From Glebionis coronaria (lineage: Eukaryota; Streptophyta; Magnoliopsida; Asterales; Asteraceae): a stretch of 64,000 nucleotides of DNA. Below the pieces are notes generated by a model. It saw only the letters and a program-made list of their open reading frames with translations, had not been told where the DNA came from and ran no database searches. Shown in pieces: positions 33,827-43,858 of this stretch (positions are counted from its first letter, which is position 1; each line of letters starts with the position of its first letter). The stretch is taken from NCBI GenBank assembly GCA_025667525.1, contig CM046877.1, positions 293,318,364 to 293,382,363 on the forward strand, given 5' to 3'. A program made the translations under genes and the position numbers.

Positions 33827-35462
33827 GTAAGTCACCATATCCAATAGTGAATACTCAACTCACGCCATACAAGTATTGAACTACGTGTCCAAAATACCAA
33901 TCAGCATGTACACTCCAAATGTACACACCAATCCAACCTATCTAGACTTGTCCGATTTAGACGAAACTTGGTGACAAACTCATACATAATATGAATAAGA
34001 CTCAGTTTAAATTTCATTCAAAAATATTACTTCTAAGACCTTCTGCCCGACACACCTTCGTGTTACAAAAACCGGACAGTTTTACGCCTTTGACTTGTAA
34101 AACCATTTTGACATATTTAAACAATTCCGTTTGCAAAACCGACACTCGGGTTTGAAAATAGACTCATGACCTGAGGTTTATCAACTTACAACAGCCCTTG
34201 AAAATTTATAAAACTCATTTTATAGTCCCCGAGATTCGATCCAATATCGACAACAATTTTCGGATTGCGCCGATACCCGTCTCCCGGTACACAAATACTA
34301 AAAGTAGCATAACTTTTCGCTCGTAATGAGTTAGAAGCTCTACCTTAGCTCAAATCGAAGCTAACGAAATTCTCTACGACCCTATCTTATTAGTTTACCA
34401 AGTTTATCACAGTAACAATTTCAAAATTAGCCTTAAAGTTACTGCCCAAAATAGACCATCTAAAAATCATACGAAAACAATTTTTCAACCCATTCCAACA
34501 ATTCCTATAGTCCTAATATCATCCTAATATCATACTAACACATCTAACTAACTCATACCCTCAAATTTAATCTCACAAAAATTAAATAATTAAAAATCTT
34601 ACATGCAACAACAACCCACTATGAATATTATAATATTAACACCATTTATCACCATAAAAATGGATCAAACTTGATGTTCATCATCAAAAATTTAAAATAA
34701 AATTAAGTGGATGCATGTGAAAAAAAATTATACCAATATGAAGCTTATCAAATTTCCAAGGTGGGTCTTTTCTTAGTTTTGCTTGATTCAAAGTAGAAAA
34801 TCAAAAATCAAATGGGTTAGGGTGAAGGGGGTGGACGGTTTGGATGAACAAGAGAGAGAGATTTGAGTTTTTGATAAAAATGAATTTTTAATAAAGAAAT
34901 GTGTAGTGGAAAATCCTTATATAGTGGGGTGAGGGTAGATTTTGTCAAAAATGCATTCTTTTAGTCCAAAAGTGCAAGTAAATAGTTTACAAGGTAGAAA
35001 ATGTAAATTATAAATTTTAAAAATATTTACGGGGCTCGGGTTTCGTAAAAATACTTTTCGAAAGTTAAAACGCTTCAAAATATAATAACAAAGCTTCGAC
35101 ACGACTTAAAACGCAATTAAATCGAAAACGTCGAAAATATACAATATCGAGACATTCGATAATAAAACGTAAATTTTTGGGCATCCGTCGGTATCGCGAT
35201 CACTAATAGTTATCGTCATTCATTAAAACGTATACGAGAAATAAAGATTAAATATAATAAAAATCATTTTTATGATTATTTGAGAATATAATATCGATAC
35301 CTAACATATTCCTTGTCGGTTTTCATCTAATCGACATTCTTACGCTAGTTTCAAGTGATAACCTTCTCGGTTAGTCGATAATTTAAAATTCTCATTAAAG
35401 CAAACACGTAATACGTAATAGTCGAGATTAAAATAACGACCTGAAATTGACGGATTGTCACA
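33827..35462 (-). repeat. Element A 5' LTR, outer part
   Basis: The sequence continues the LTR interrupted by D and matches 236-1880. Its end at 35462 (TGTGACA on the minus strand) is the outer edge of A. The next five bases, ttcag, belong to C and should recur on the far left side of A outside the window. A minus-strand TATATAA box lies near 34917-34923. Confidence 0.92.
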
Positions 35463-35785
35463 TTCAGCGTTGATAAGACCAATTCCAACGCTCACAGAAA
35501 CGTGACCAGACCTAAATATTTTCAACCACAGGGTAAGGGATCTAAAGCTTCTTCAAGTTTGACATGGAGACCAAAGAGAGATCAAAACCCTAATGATAAT
35601 GGGATTTCAATGACCTGCAACAGATTTAATTACATTTCAAAGGTCATTACAAAACCTATTGGGGTTAACTAGGTATTTCATCCAAAGAGGGATGAACATG
35701 GGGTTGTTATGAGAACTAAGTCTGTTCTTATTGAACAACCAAATGAATCCAAGTCTGCTAAGGCTTGGGTTCCCAAAGAAAACTA
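35463..35785 (+). pseudogene. Element C Gag C-terminal remnant
   Basis: The frame reads through CNRFNYISKVITKPIG, meets a TAG at about 35669 where a Trp is likely, and continues through FHPKRDEHGVVMRTKSV to KAWVPKEN and a TAA at 35782-35784. Its end overlaps the start of the pol frame by about 55 bp in another frame. The KAWVPK phrase is typical of Sirevirus protein just before protease, so gag and pol are in different frames here. Confidence 0.75.
35466..35497 (+). repeat. 21-bp-spaced motif cluster 1 of C (two units)
   Basis: CGTTGATA at 35468 and CGCTCACA at 35489 are 21 bp apart, directly at the insertion point of A. Confidence 0.7.
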
Positions 35786-38700
35786 ACTTGTTTTCTTTAT
35801 GTGCAGGGCATTCAAAACAGGTCAATGATTATGGATATTGGGACAGTGGATGCTCAAGGCACATGACATGGAAGGAAGATTATCTGACTAACTTCACTCC
35901 CATTAAGGATGGTGATAAGGTTTACTTTGGAGGTGGATATGGTACTATCACAGGCAAAGGAACACTTCTCACCAAGAACTTGTGTTTTGAGAACGTATTT
36001 TTGGTAAAGGAACTTGATTACAATCTTTTTAGTGTATCACAAGTTTGTGATAACAAAAATAAAGTTCTGTTTACTGATACTGAATGTTTGGTGTTAAGCA
36101 AGGATTATAAGATCCCTGATGAGAAATATATTGACTATAGAACACCTAGACATAAAGACATATATAATATGAATCTGAATGGGATTAGAATGAATAGCAA
36201 TATGTCATGTTTTTATGCTAAAGCTTCAGTAGATGAAAGTAATCTATGGCACAGGAGACTAGGGCACATAAACTTTAAGAATATAAACAGGCTTGTGAGA
36301 CTTGGCTTGGTTGATGGTTTGCTTGAAAAGGCTTTCCACAATGACCACTCTTGTGTTGCATGTCTTAAAGGCAAGCAACACAAGGTCTCATTCAAGTCCA
36401 AACAGGTGCACTCTAGTACTAGACCTCTTCACTTGCTTCATATGGACCTATTTGGTCCAACCAATATAGAAAGTTTGAATGGTAAATCATACTGCTTTGT
36501 CATCACAGATGACTTTTCTAGGTTTACTTGGACTTTCTTTTTAGCTATGAAGAGTGATACAGCTGACACTTTAATTGATTTTATCACTCAAATTAAGAAG
36601 AAGACTGGTAATGAAGTTAAAATGCTTAGGAGTGATAATGGTGGTGAATTTAGGAATAAAGTGTTAGATGATTGTTGTGCCAGGAAAGGAATTACTAGGC
36701 AATTTAGTGTTGCCAGAACCCCTCAGCAAAATGGGGTTGCAGAAAGAAAGAATAGAACCCTAATTGAAGCAGCCAGGACTATGTTGGCTGATGCTCATTT
36801 CCCTATAGCTTTCTGGGCTGAGGCTGTTAATACAGCTTGCTATGTTCAAAATAGAGCATTGGTCAACAAAATACAGAACAAAACACCTTATGAGTTACTT
36901 TGGGGAACAAAACCTAATATTAGTTTTCTCAGACCTTTTGGTTGTCATGTAGTTGTCTTAGATACTAGTGATGCCTTAGGTAAATTTAGTGCAAAACGTG
37001 ATGAAGGCTATTTCATGGGGTATTCAGTGCAGAGCAAGGGATATAGGGTTTATCTTAAAAAGAAAAAACGTATTCTTGAAAGAGTACATGTTAGGTTTTT
37101 AGAGAGTAAACCTAGTGATCTTGAAAGTGGTCCAAATTGGTTGTTTGACTTGGAACCATTATCTAGGACTTTAAATTATATGCCTGTCACTAATCCAGAC
37201 ATTGTGAAGGTAACTTCAAATGTTGTGGAAGAACATGTTGTTGATGTTTCAGGTACACAGGTTCATGAAAAGGTTGGATCACAAGCAGAAAAGTCATCTC
37301 CTATACTAGAGTATGTCACAATTCCCATATGGACAGATGCTTTTGCTGCTGCTGCTGCTGGAAAAGATAATGGTGGTCCCCAAGTACCACCAGATAACAA
37401 CATGCATGGTCCTTCTGGCGCTGACAAAGGCAAATCTAGCGCTGACAAGACCAATTCAGACATTGATGACTCAGACGTTGACAACAACAGTTCAAGCGTT
37501 GTTAGCCCACACGCTGACAACCAAGGTTCAGGCGTTGACAACACTTTTGCACATCTTTTCTCTTCTACTTTTGAACAGGGTGAACCTTCCATTTTATATG
37601 AAGAGGTTCATCCTCATGTTGATGAAAGAGAGTCTGAAGAAGAAGATATTGGCAACTTGGAGAATGAGATTGAAGACACCAGACTTTTTGAAGGAGGAGT
37701 TCTCACTTCTACTATTAAGAATCACCCCACTTCTCAAATCATTGGTGATATTATGACTCCTGTTCGGACTAGAAGATCTCATCAAGGTCTTGGTGGATTT
37801 ATTGCCAATATTCACAAGAAGGTTGATACCCCTCTTGTGCAAGCATGTTTGTTTGCCTGTTTTTTGTCACAACAGGAACCCAAGAAGATATTTGATGCTC
37901 TCAAAGAACCAAGTTGGGTGGAAGCAATGCAGGATGAGCTTCACCAATTTGCAATTCACGATGTTAGGGAGCTGGTTGATTGTCCTAGATATGTCAGACC
38001 TATAGGGACAAGATGGGTTCTAAGAAACAAGAGAGATGAAAGAGGTATTGTGGTCAGAAACAAGGCAACATTAGTGGCTCAGGGATATACACAAGAGGAG
38101 GGGATAGACTATAGGGAGGTCTTTCCACCAGTTGCAACGATTGAAGCTATTAGGATCTTTCTAGCCTATGCATCCTGCATGTGCTTCACTGTCTATCAAA
38201 TGGATGTCAAGAGTGCCTTCCTCTATGGAACAATTGTTGAGGAGGTGTATGTCATGCAGCCTCCTGGTTTTGAGGATCCAGAGAATCCAGACAAAGTGTA
38301 TAGAGTCAAGAAGGCTATGTATAGACTTCATCAAGCCCCTAGAGCATGGTATGGTATTTTGTATACTTATTTGGTGGATAATGGATTCAAAAGGGGCACC
38401 ATAGATCAGACATTGTTTAATAAGAAGAAGGGTAAGGATGTTCTACTTGTTCAGGTCTATGTTGATGACATCATTTTTGGATCTACAGATCCAAAGATGA
38501 GTGAGGATTTCTCCAAGCTTATGACAGACAAATTCAAGATGAGTGCTATGGGGGAGATGAACTTCTTTCTTGGGTTAAAAGTTCAGCAGAAAGAAGATGG
38601 TATCTTCATCTCCCAGGATAAATATGTGGCAGAGATCTTGAAGAAGTTTGGCTTTTCTCCACATGAAAAGAGGGCTACTACTCCTATGGATAGAGAACAC

Positions 38701-39405
38701 CCTTGGGGAAAGATTAGAGATGGAAAGGATGTTGATGTCAGGCACTATAGATCAATGATTGGTTCATTGATTTATCTCACAGCCTCTAGACCTGACATCA
38801 TGTTTGTTGTGTGTGCTTGTGCACGCCATCAAGTGGCTCCTAAAGAATGTCACCTTTATGCTGTCAAGAGGATCTTTAGGTACCTAAGATGCTATCTTAG
38901 TCTTGGATTGTGGTACCCAAAGGATTCACCATTGGAGCTGATTGCGTATTCAGACAGTGACTATGGAGGTGATAAGTTTGATAGGAAATCCACAACTGGT
39001 GGATGTCAGTTTCTTGGAAGCAGGTTGATATCTTGGCAATGCAAGAAACAAACAGTGGTGGCTAATTCTACAACTGAAGCAGAGTATGTGGCTGCAGCTG
39101 CTTGTTGTGGACAAGTTTTGTGGATTCAGAACCAGCTGTTAGATTATGGGTACAATTTCATGCATACCAAGATATTTGTTAACAATAAAAGCACATTATG
39201 CATTATTAAGAATCCTGTACATCATTCTAAAACTAAAGACATAGAAATTAGACACCATTTTATAAGAGATTGTTTTGAAAAGGGTTTAATACAACCAGAT
39301 AGGGTTGACACAGAAGAGAATGTGCCAGATTTACTAACTAAACCTTTTGATGCTTGGAGGTTTCAATACTTGGTAACAAGTATTGGAATGATCAATCTCA
39401 CATAA
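35731..39405 (+). CDS. Sirevirus Pol: protease, integrase, RT, RNase H (1224 aa, intact)
   Basis: The frame is open throughout. The protease motif WDSGCSRHMT has its Asp at residue 38. The integrase zinc region HRRLGHINF with CVACLKGKQ lies near 174-208. Catalytic residues are D239 (HMDLFGP), D302 (RSDNGGEF) and E338 (NGVAERKNR), giving D-62-D-35-E spacing. A Ser/Asp-rich linker (about 500-640) carries a motif array. RT runs from about 725 with YVDDIIFGS (Asp 912-913), and RNase H from about 1070 with YSDSDYGG (Asp 1075) and TTEAEYVAAA. It ends at FQYLVTSIGMINL. The ATG at 35731 is the first in frame but may not be the true start, since pol is probably made as a fusion with Gag. It copies and integrates the element. 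This is the only complete pol in the window. A few consensus-breaking residues (for example LHQAPRAWY) mean activity is not assured. Confidence 0.92.
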   Translation: MNNQMNPSLLRLGFPKKTNLFSLCAGHSKQVNDYGYWDSGCSRHMTWKEDYLTNFTPIKDGDKVYFGGGYGTITGKGTLLTKNLCFENVFLVKELDYNLFSVSQVCDNKNKVLFTDTECLVLSKDYKIPDEKYIDYRTPRHKDIYNMNLNGIRMNSNMSCFYAKASVDESNLWHRRLGHINFKNINRLVRLGLVDGLLEKAFHNDHSCVACLKGKQHKVSFKSKQVHSSTRPLHLLHMDLFGPTNIESLNGKSYCFVITDDFSRFTWTFFLAMKSDTADTLIDFITQIKKKTGNEVKMLRSDNGGEFRNKVLDDCCARKGITRQFSVARTPQQNGVAERKNRTLIEAARTMLADAHFPIAFWAEAVNTACYVQNRALVNKIQNKTPYELLWGTKPNISFLRPFGCHVVVLDTSDALGKFSAKRDEGYFMGYSVQSKGYRVYLKKKKRILERVHVRFLESKPSDLESGPNWLFDLEPLSRTLNYMPVTNPDIVKVTSNVVEEHVVDVSGTQVHEKVGSQAEKSSPILEYVTIPIWTDAFAAAAAGKDNGGPQVPPDNNMHGPSGADKGKSSADKTNSDIDDSDVDNNSSSVVSPHADNQGSGVDNTFAHLFSSTFEQGEPSILYEEVHPHVDERESEEEDIGNLENEIEDTRLFEGGVLTSTIKNHPTSQIIGDIMTPVRTRRSHQGLGGFIANIHKKVDTPLVQACLFACFLSQQEPKKIFDALKEPSWVEAMQDELHQFAIHDVRELVDCPRYVRPIGTRWVLRNKRDERGIVVRNKATLVAQGYTQEEGIDYREVFPPVATIEAIRIFLAYASCMCFTVYQMDVKSAFLYGTIVEEVYVMQPPGFEDPENPDKVYRVKKAMYRLHQAPRAWYGILYTYLVDNGFKRGTIDQTLFNKKKGKDVLLVQVYVDDIIFGSTDPKMSEDFSKLMTDKFKMSAMGEMNFFLGLKVQQKEDGIFISQDKYVAEILKKFGFSPHEKRATTPMDREHPWGKIRDGKDVDVRHYRSMIGSLIYLTASRPDIMFVVCACARHQVAPKECHLYAVKRIFRYLRCYLSLGLWYPKDSPLELIAYSDSDYGGDKFDRKSTTGGCQFLGSRLISWQCKKQTVVANSTTEAEYVAAAACCGQVLWIQNQLLDYGYNFMHTKIFVNNKSTLCIIKNPVHHSKTKDIEIRHHFIRDCFEKGLIQPDRVDTEENVPDLLTKPFDAWRFQYLVTSIGMINLT
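37417..37541 (+). repeat. 21-bp-spaced motif cluster 2 of C (seven units, inside pol)
   Basis: CGYTGACA-like units start at 37419, 37440, 37461, 37476, 37497, 37512 and 37533, so the spacings are 21, 21, 15, 21, 15, 21. They encode ADK/VDN/ADN-type tripeptides in the integrase-RT linker. Confidence 0.88.
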
Positions 39406-39498
39406 TATGTGTTTTGGAGTCTTTTTGTAATGGTATGTACAGGATAATGCATTGTTATTGGTCTTTTTGAGGATTTAGATTTTCCACTATATTTTTCA

Positions 39499-39618
39499 AA
39501 CACTGACAAAGGTTGCTTGAACGCTGATAAGTGTTTTTGTGACGTTTTCAGCAATATATTTGTCTAACGCTGACAAAGCTTTTCTTAACGCTGACAAGTG
39601 TTATCGGGGCGTTGTCAG
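39499..39618 (+). repeat. 21-bp-spaced motif cluster 3 of C (six units)
   Basis: Units start at 39501, 39522, 39543, 39568, 39589 and 39610 (spacings 21, 21, 25, 21, 21). Two are exact CGCTGACA; the third and sixth are degenerate. Confidence 0.83.
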
Positions 39619-40259
39619 CAACAATGTTAGTTTTGTGGTTTTCAATCTAAATGTGCTTGTGGTGCAGTATACCATTGGATACAGAGTTGCTTATGGATAA
39701 TTGGAGAAGCATTTGGACATGTTTTTATTTATGGATGATGGTTGGAATTTTTAATTCCTATCTTGACATAAATTTTTTTATGTTCATGCATATTTTTAGC
39801 AACATATGTATCACTGTTTAAGGGGAGGTTTTAGGAACCTTTAGGATGTTTGGGTATCCATATGATACTCTTATCACAATTCTATATTGTGTCCACAGGT
39901 GAGTATGAGTTAGTTTTACTAAATCATGAGGCACTGTAGCATGCAAAGTTGATATACTATGCATGCTGCCAAGACATTTTTGGCCTAGAATTGGTTGTGG
40001 TCTGCTGGGAGACATGGGAATGATTTTATCATGGGTTTTTACCTAGGAGTAACAAGGAATTTTATAAGGTAACTTAGTTGTTAAGAATTTTGGTTAGCAA
40101 GGGACACTAGAGGACTGTTATGTCTATCTTGAATAAGCAAGTGTGCATAACTGGACAGTGCTTGCCGCCATATAATAATTATCAACTTTTTGGTTATCTT
40201 CTCTAGGATAAATTACTTTGTTAAGGTCATTTTTCATTTTTTATAAATTTTTATTTTTG

Positions 40260-40381
40260 GACGCTGACAAGTATTTTTCCAAGCGTTGTTTTGACCAATT
40301 TAGACGCTGACATGGCTTTGGCAAACGTTGACAAGAATATAGCCGTTGGGCGTTGATAGGTTATTTTTGACCGTTGACACT
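40260..40381 (+). repeat. 21-bp-spaced motif cluster 4 of C (six units)
   Basis: Units start at 40262, 40284, 40305, 40326, 40351 and 40372 (spacings 22, 21, 21, 25, 21). Four contain exact CGYTGACA. Confidence 0.83.
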
Positions 40382-41535
40382 CATTGGGACCTACCCAATT
40401 GTTACTTTTTGACATATTTTTAGGCCGTAATTTTGGGAGCAGATAACTCTCATTTAATGCATGAGATAAACTTATTCTTTTTCAATATTTTCATGATTGC
40501 ATTTTGAAAATACTTGCCTATTTTTGGGCCAATCACATGCATTTTCTTCTCCTATATATTTGGCTCCTATTTTAAACAGGGTACCTATTATTCTTGTCTA
40601 ACACAATTTTCTCTTATCAACTTCATCATTATCAATCATTCAAACAGCTTTCAACAATGGCACCAAAATTCAAACCAAGTGATTTGGAATTAGGATTCAG
40701 AAGTCAACACAACATGATCGCGCATCTTGAAGCTGATGATACTCTGTTTCCCCAATACACACAAATGGTGGCGTATTTGAACGCATCTCCTTTTAGGTAT
40801 GCTCTTTCTCATGCACCACTCATTCCTGTCACACATATTAAACAATTTTGAAACAATGTTAGTTCCTCAACAGTTAATACAGTGACTACATTATCTTCTA
40901 TTGTTCATGGGCGCACATGGGTGGTTACTGAAGCTTTGGTACGCCAAGCTTTGCATCTTGATGATGCTGATGGTATAACCACCCCCCCCCCCCCCATTAG
41001 TGAAATAGAACAAGGACTAAGGGATTTGGGTTATCCTTTTCCTGTTGAAGGAACTTTAAATAAATATCATAAACAGGAACTTCCCCCAGCCTGGAAGTAC
41101 CTAATACATGTTCTCTTACAATGTTTGAGTCCCAAGTGTATTGCACACAATGAGATCAATAGATCTATTGCAAGTGCTATTGTGTGCATTGCTACTGGGC
41201 AAAAGTTTAATTATTCCAAAATGATTTTTAAGGGCATGTGTAAAAATAAAGGGAACAAAATGACTTTAGCTTATCCTAGATTTTTACAAATGGTTTTTGA
41301 TGTCCAAGGTTATTGCACAAGGGATCCCCATGATGCTTTTTATGAGATCCCTGTGCAAAAGAAAGCAATTTTTTTGAAGATGAACTCACCCTCACATCGT
41401 GACCTACCCCTAACCCCTGCTATGCTTGCTGTCATTAAAGCAGCACAACCCCAACCAGACCCCCAACCTCAAATTGACCCAATACCTGAACCTTTACCTT
41501 CACCACAACATATGCAAATTGACCAAGAACCCTTC

Positions 41536-41588
41536 GACGCTGACACATTAAATGTTGGCGTTGATGTGCCTATTTCAAACGTTGACAC
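41536..41588 (+). repeat. 21-bp-spaced motif cluster 5 of C (three units)
   Basis: Units start at 41538, 41559 and 41580, exactly 21 bp apart, inside the env-position ORF. Confidence 0.85.
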
Positions 41589-42312
41589 AAATCCTACACA
41601 GACCCAAACACCCCTTAACCAACCCACATCCACTCAATCGACATCTTCTTCTTCCCCAACACAATATAGGTTTCAAAAACTCCAAAGGACTACTGGAGTG
41701 TTCTCCTCTAGTGGTCCTAGCCATGTAGTAGAGAGAACCACCACCACAAGTGTGGTTGGTGCTATGGATGAGGCTGGGACTATTGGTTCTGGCTTAGAAG
41801 CTGGCCAAGACAGTCCTACCATAATTAAGACCTCATCCATGCCCAATGAATCTAACTTGGGAGGTCAAATACCCATTTTAGAAGAGGGCATATTGGAACC
41901 AATGACTTTGATGGAATTGAGGGCCGTCTGCATGAGCTTGCAAAAGCAAAATGCAGACTTGGTACAAGTTGTCAGCACACAAGGCCTTGAACTCAAGCAA
42001 TTGAGGGAGAGGATTGTTATTTTGGAAACAGTTGAGTCAAGGAGAAGGCAGACAAGGGTCCTTTTATCTGAGGAGGATTCTTACAAAGGGGAAGAAGCTT
42101 CTATAGAGCCTGTTAATTTGAGTGATAAAGGCTCACATGAAGTTGCTACAGAACCATTTGTTGAGAGTGGAAAAGGTTCATATAATGAAGAATCTTTGGG
42201 TGTAGCTGAAGCCCTTACTGATTTAAAGAAACAGACAGGTTTTGATACGTCTCTAGTCTCTCCTACAAACTTAAATTTTTCATTTACAGCCATGTTGGAG
42301 GGAATTGGAAGA

Positions 42313-42407
42313 GGCGCTGAGACAGGTACTTTGGGCGTTGACAAGACAGATTTGAACGCTGACATGAGTACCTTGGGCACTGACAAAGCAAAATTGGGCG
42401 TTGACAG
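42313..42407 (+). repeat. 21-bp-spaced motif cluster 6 of C (five units)
   Basis: Units start at 42315, 42336, 42357, 42378 and 42399, all 21 bp apart. In protein they give a seven-residue repeat ending in VDK/ADM/TDK/VDR. Confidence 0.9.
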
Positions 42408-43847
42408 ACCTGCAAATGAGGTTGATGTATTCCAGTCATCATCCATCATCAAAGAGGTTTCTTCACAGGTATTACCATCTACCTTACCAACAGTTGATCC
42501 ATTAGATAAGGGTAAGGGTATTATGGTAGAAGAAGTTGTTCCAAAGAATGCAGCACAAATTGAATTTGATAGAAAGTTGGCTGCACAAATTGTGGAACAA
42601 GAAAGAAAGGAGGTGGGTGAGTCACCTTTTGTTGTCACTTCAGAAGAGCAAGAAGGAAGTGATGAAGCCAGTTCAGACTCAAGTGTAATGATCATAGAGC
42701 AACCAGAAAGACTTGAGTATGGTGATGAGTTGGCCAAAGAGAAGTTGAATGAGTTGAAATTGCAGGTTGATTTTGATATGCCAGAGGTTGTTCAGATGTA
42801 CCATGCTTGGGAAGATAGATGTATGGAGAATCCACATTTGACCATTTCAGATCAGATATGGGGTTTGGAGATTCTTCTGAGAGTACAAAAGGATTGCAAG
42901 GTAATTCTGAAACTCAAAGCAAGCAATGTTCTCTCAAATTTGAAAAGGGATAGGAAGGAGTTGTACTTCATGTTGCTCAGATGTCATGGAACAGGGTGGA
43001 CTTATAAGAAACTGATTGGGTTGACATTTGAAGAGTTGGAGTGCAGAGCTTATCCCATTTGGGTTAGAGTGTAGGAAGAAAACACTCTAAGACTTCTTTC
43101 TGATGAAAGAAAAGAAGAACTTGCAGAGGAAATGGAGCTTAAGAAGGCAATGTTTGTTCCCAGACCAGTGAAAAAGGGAGCCCCTCTTGAGTTTCCCAAA
43201 GATATGGATCCATTACATCCAAGTGAAGCTGTCATAAGAAAGAGCCTCAAGCTCTCACCATTAGAAGCTTCAGATATGGTACAAGTGTTACCACTTGATT
43301 CCAAAAACCCTATTATAAGCTATGAAGAAGATGAATGTGGGTTTTGGAAGATTGGCAGGTATGGAAAAGAGGTTCACACTTTTATCACCCTTATATCTTT
43401 ATTTGCAAGTTTTGACAGAGAAGACTTGGTAGACCTATGGAGGTTGTTAGAGGCCAAGTATGAGACTGAAGCACCAACTTCAGTCAATGGAATAAAACTA
43501 TGGTCAGCATTCAAGAGAATGTGTGGACCAAGAGATGAAGATCCTACTATTTGGAAGGATCTTGAAGATGACCTTAGTGGTCTTCAATGGAGATTATATT
43601 CAGCTGCTGGTGTATATTATTTGAGTTCTACAAAGTTTGATGAGTATCTACTTGTAGATGGCCAGTATTTCATGTCCAAAGAAGTCTTGGAGAAGATTAA
43701 GAACACACAGCTGGAAATTGATTATTCAAGTGACGTGGCCAAAGATTTGATCAGATTTATTTATTACCAATATGAGAAGGTTTGTAAGATTCCTCCTAGT
43801 CCTTAATGTTTATTCAGAAACTTGATTACTAGAGTAGATATCAAGTT

Positions 43848-43858
43848 TAGGGGAGGAT
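43848..43858 (+). other. Element C polypurine tract
   Basis: TAGGGGAGGAT directly precedes the TGTTGGAA start of the 3' LTR. Confidence 0.85.

Larger units (their letters stand above)
1..35462 (-). mobile_element. Element A: Ty3/gypsy chromovirus (Tekay/Del-like), 3' LTR truncated by the window start
   Basis: Read on the minus strand, A runs from a 5' LTR (right end 35462) through an iMet-type primer site, gag-protease, RT-RNase H, integrase and a chromodomain-like tail to a polypurine tract and a 3' LTR cut off at position 1. Two later insertions split it: B at 3568-17450 and D at 22123-33826. Position 1 matches 21883 in the other LTR copy, so about 1.02 kb of the left LTR lies outside the window. 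The LTRs begin TGTGACA and end TGTTACA on the coding strand. By eye the two LTR copies differ at roughly 35 sites over about 1.87 kb, more than in B or F. Multiple stop codons make A inactive. The lineage call rests on domain order and the chromodomain-like tail. Confidence 0.93.
39406..40656 (+). other. Spacer between pol and the env-position ORF of C
   Basis: These 1.25 kb contain no credible ORF. They hold motif clusters 3 and 4 and an AT-rich stretch near 40500-40600 ending with TATATTTGGCTCC, which could be a promoter for the downstream ORF (weak). Confidence 0.7.
40657..43806 (+). pseudogene. Env-position ORF of Sirevirus C (about 1050 codons, two in-frame stops)
   Basis: One frame runs from ATG 40657 (MAPKFKPSD) to the TAA at 43804-43806, broken only by a TGA at 40849-40851 (probably Trp originally, after HIKQF) and a TAG at 43072-43074. 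The first 250 residues resemble a protein I remember from Asteraceae annotations under the misleading name synaptobrevin/longin-like (WKYLIHVLLQC, IASAIVCIATGQKFNYSKM). A 14-C run at 40982-40995 codes prolines. The middle is Ser/Thr/Pro/Gln-rich with a coiled stretch (LQKQNADLVQVVSTQGLELKQLRERI). The C-terminal third is charged with Trp-containing blocks (VDLWRLLEAKYETEAP, LIRFIYYQYEKV). I see no signal peptide or clear membrane span, so a true envelope role is doubtful. Function unknown. Confidence 0.8.

Noticed and set aside
42081..42737. 218-codon minus-strand ORF
   Set aside because: It is a shadow of the env-position ORF in the opposite strand, with composition explained by the sense frame.
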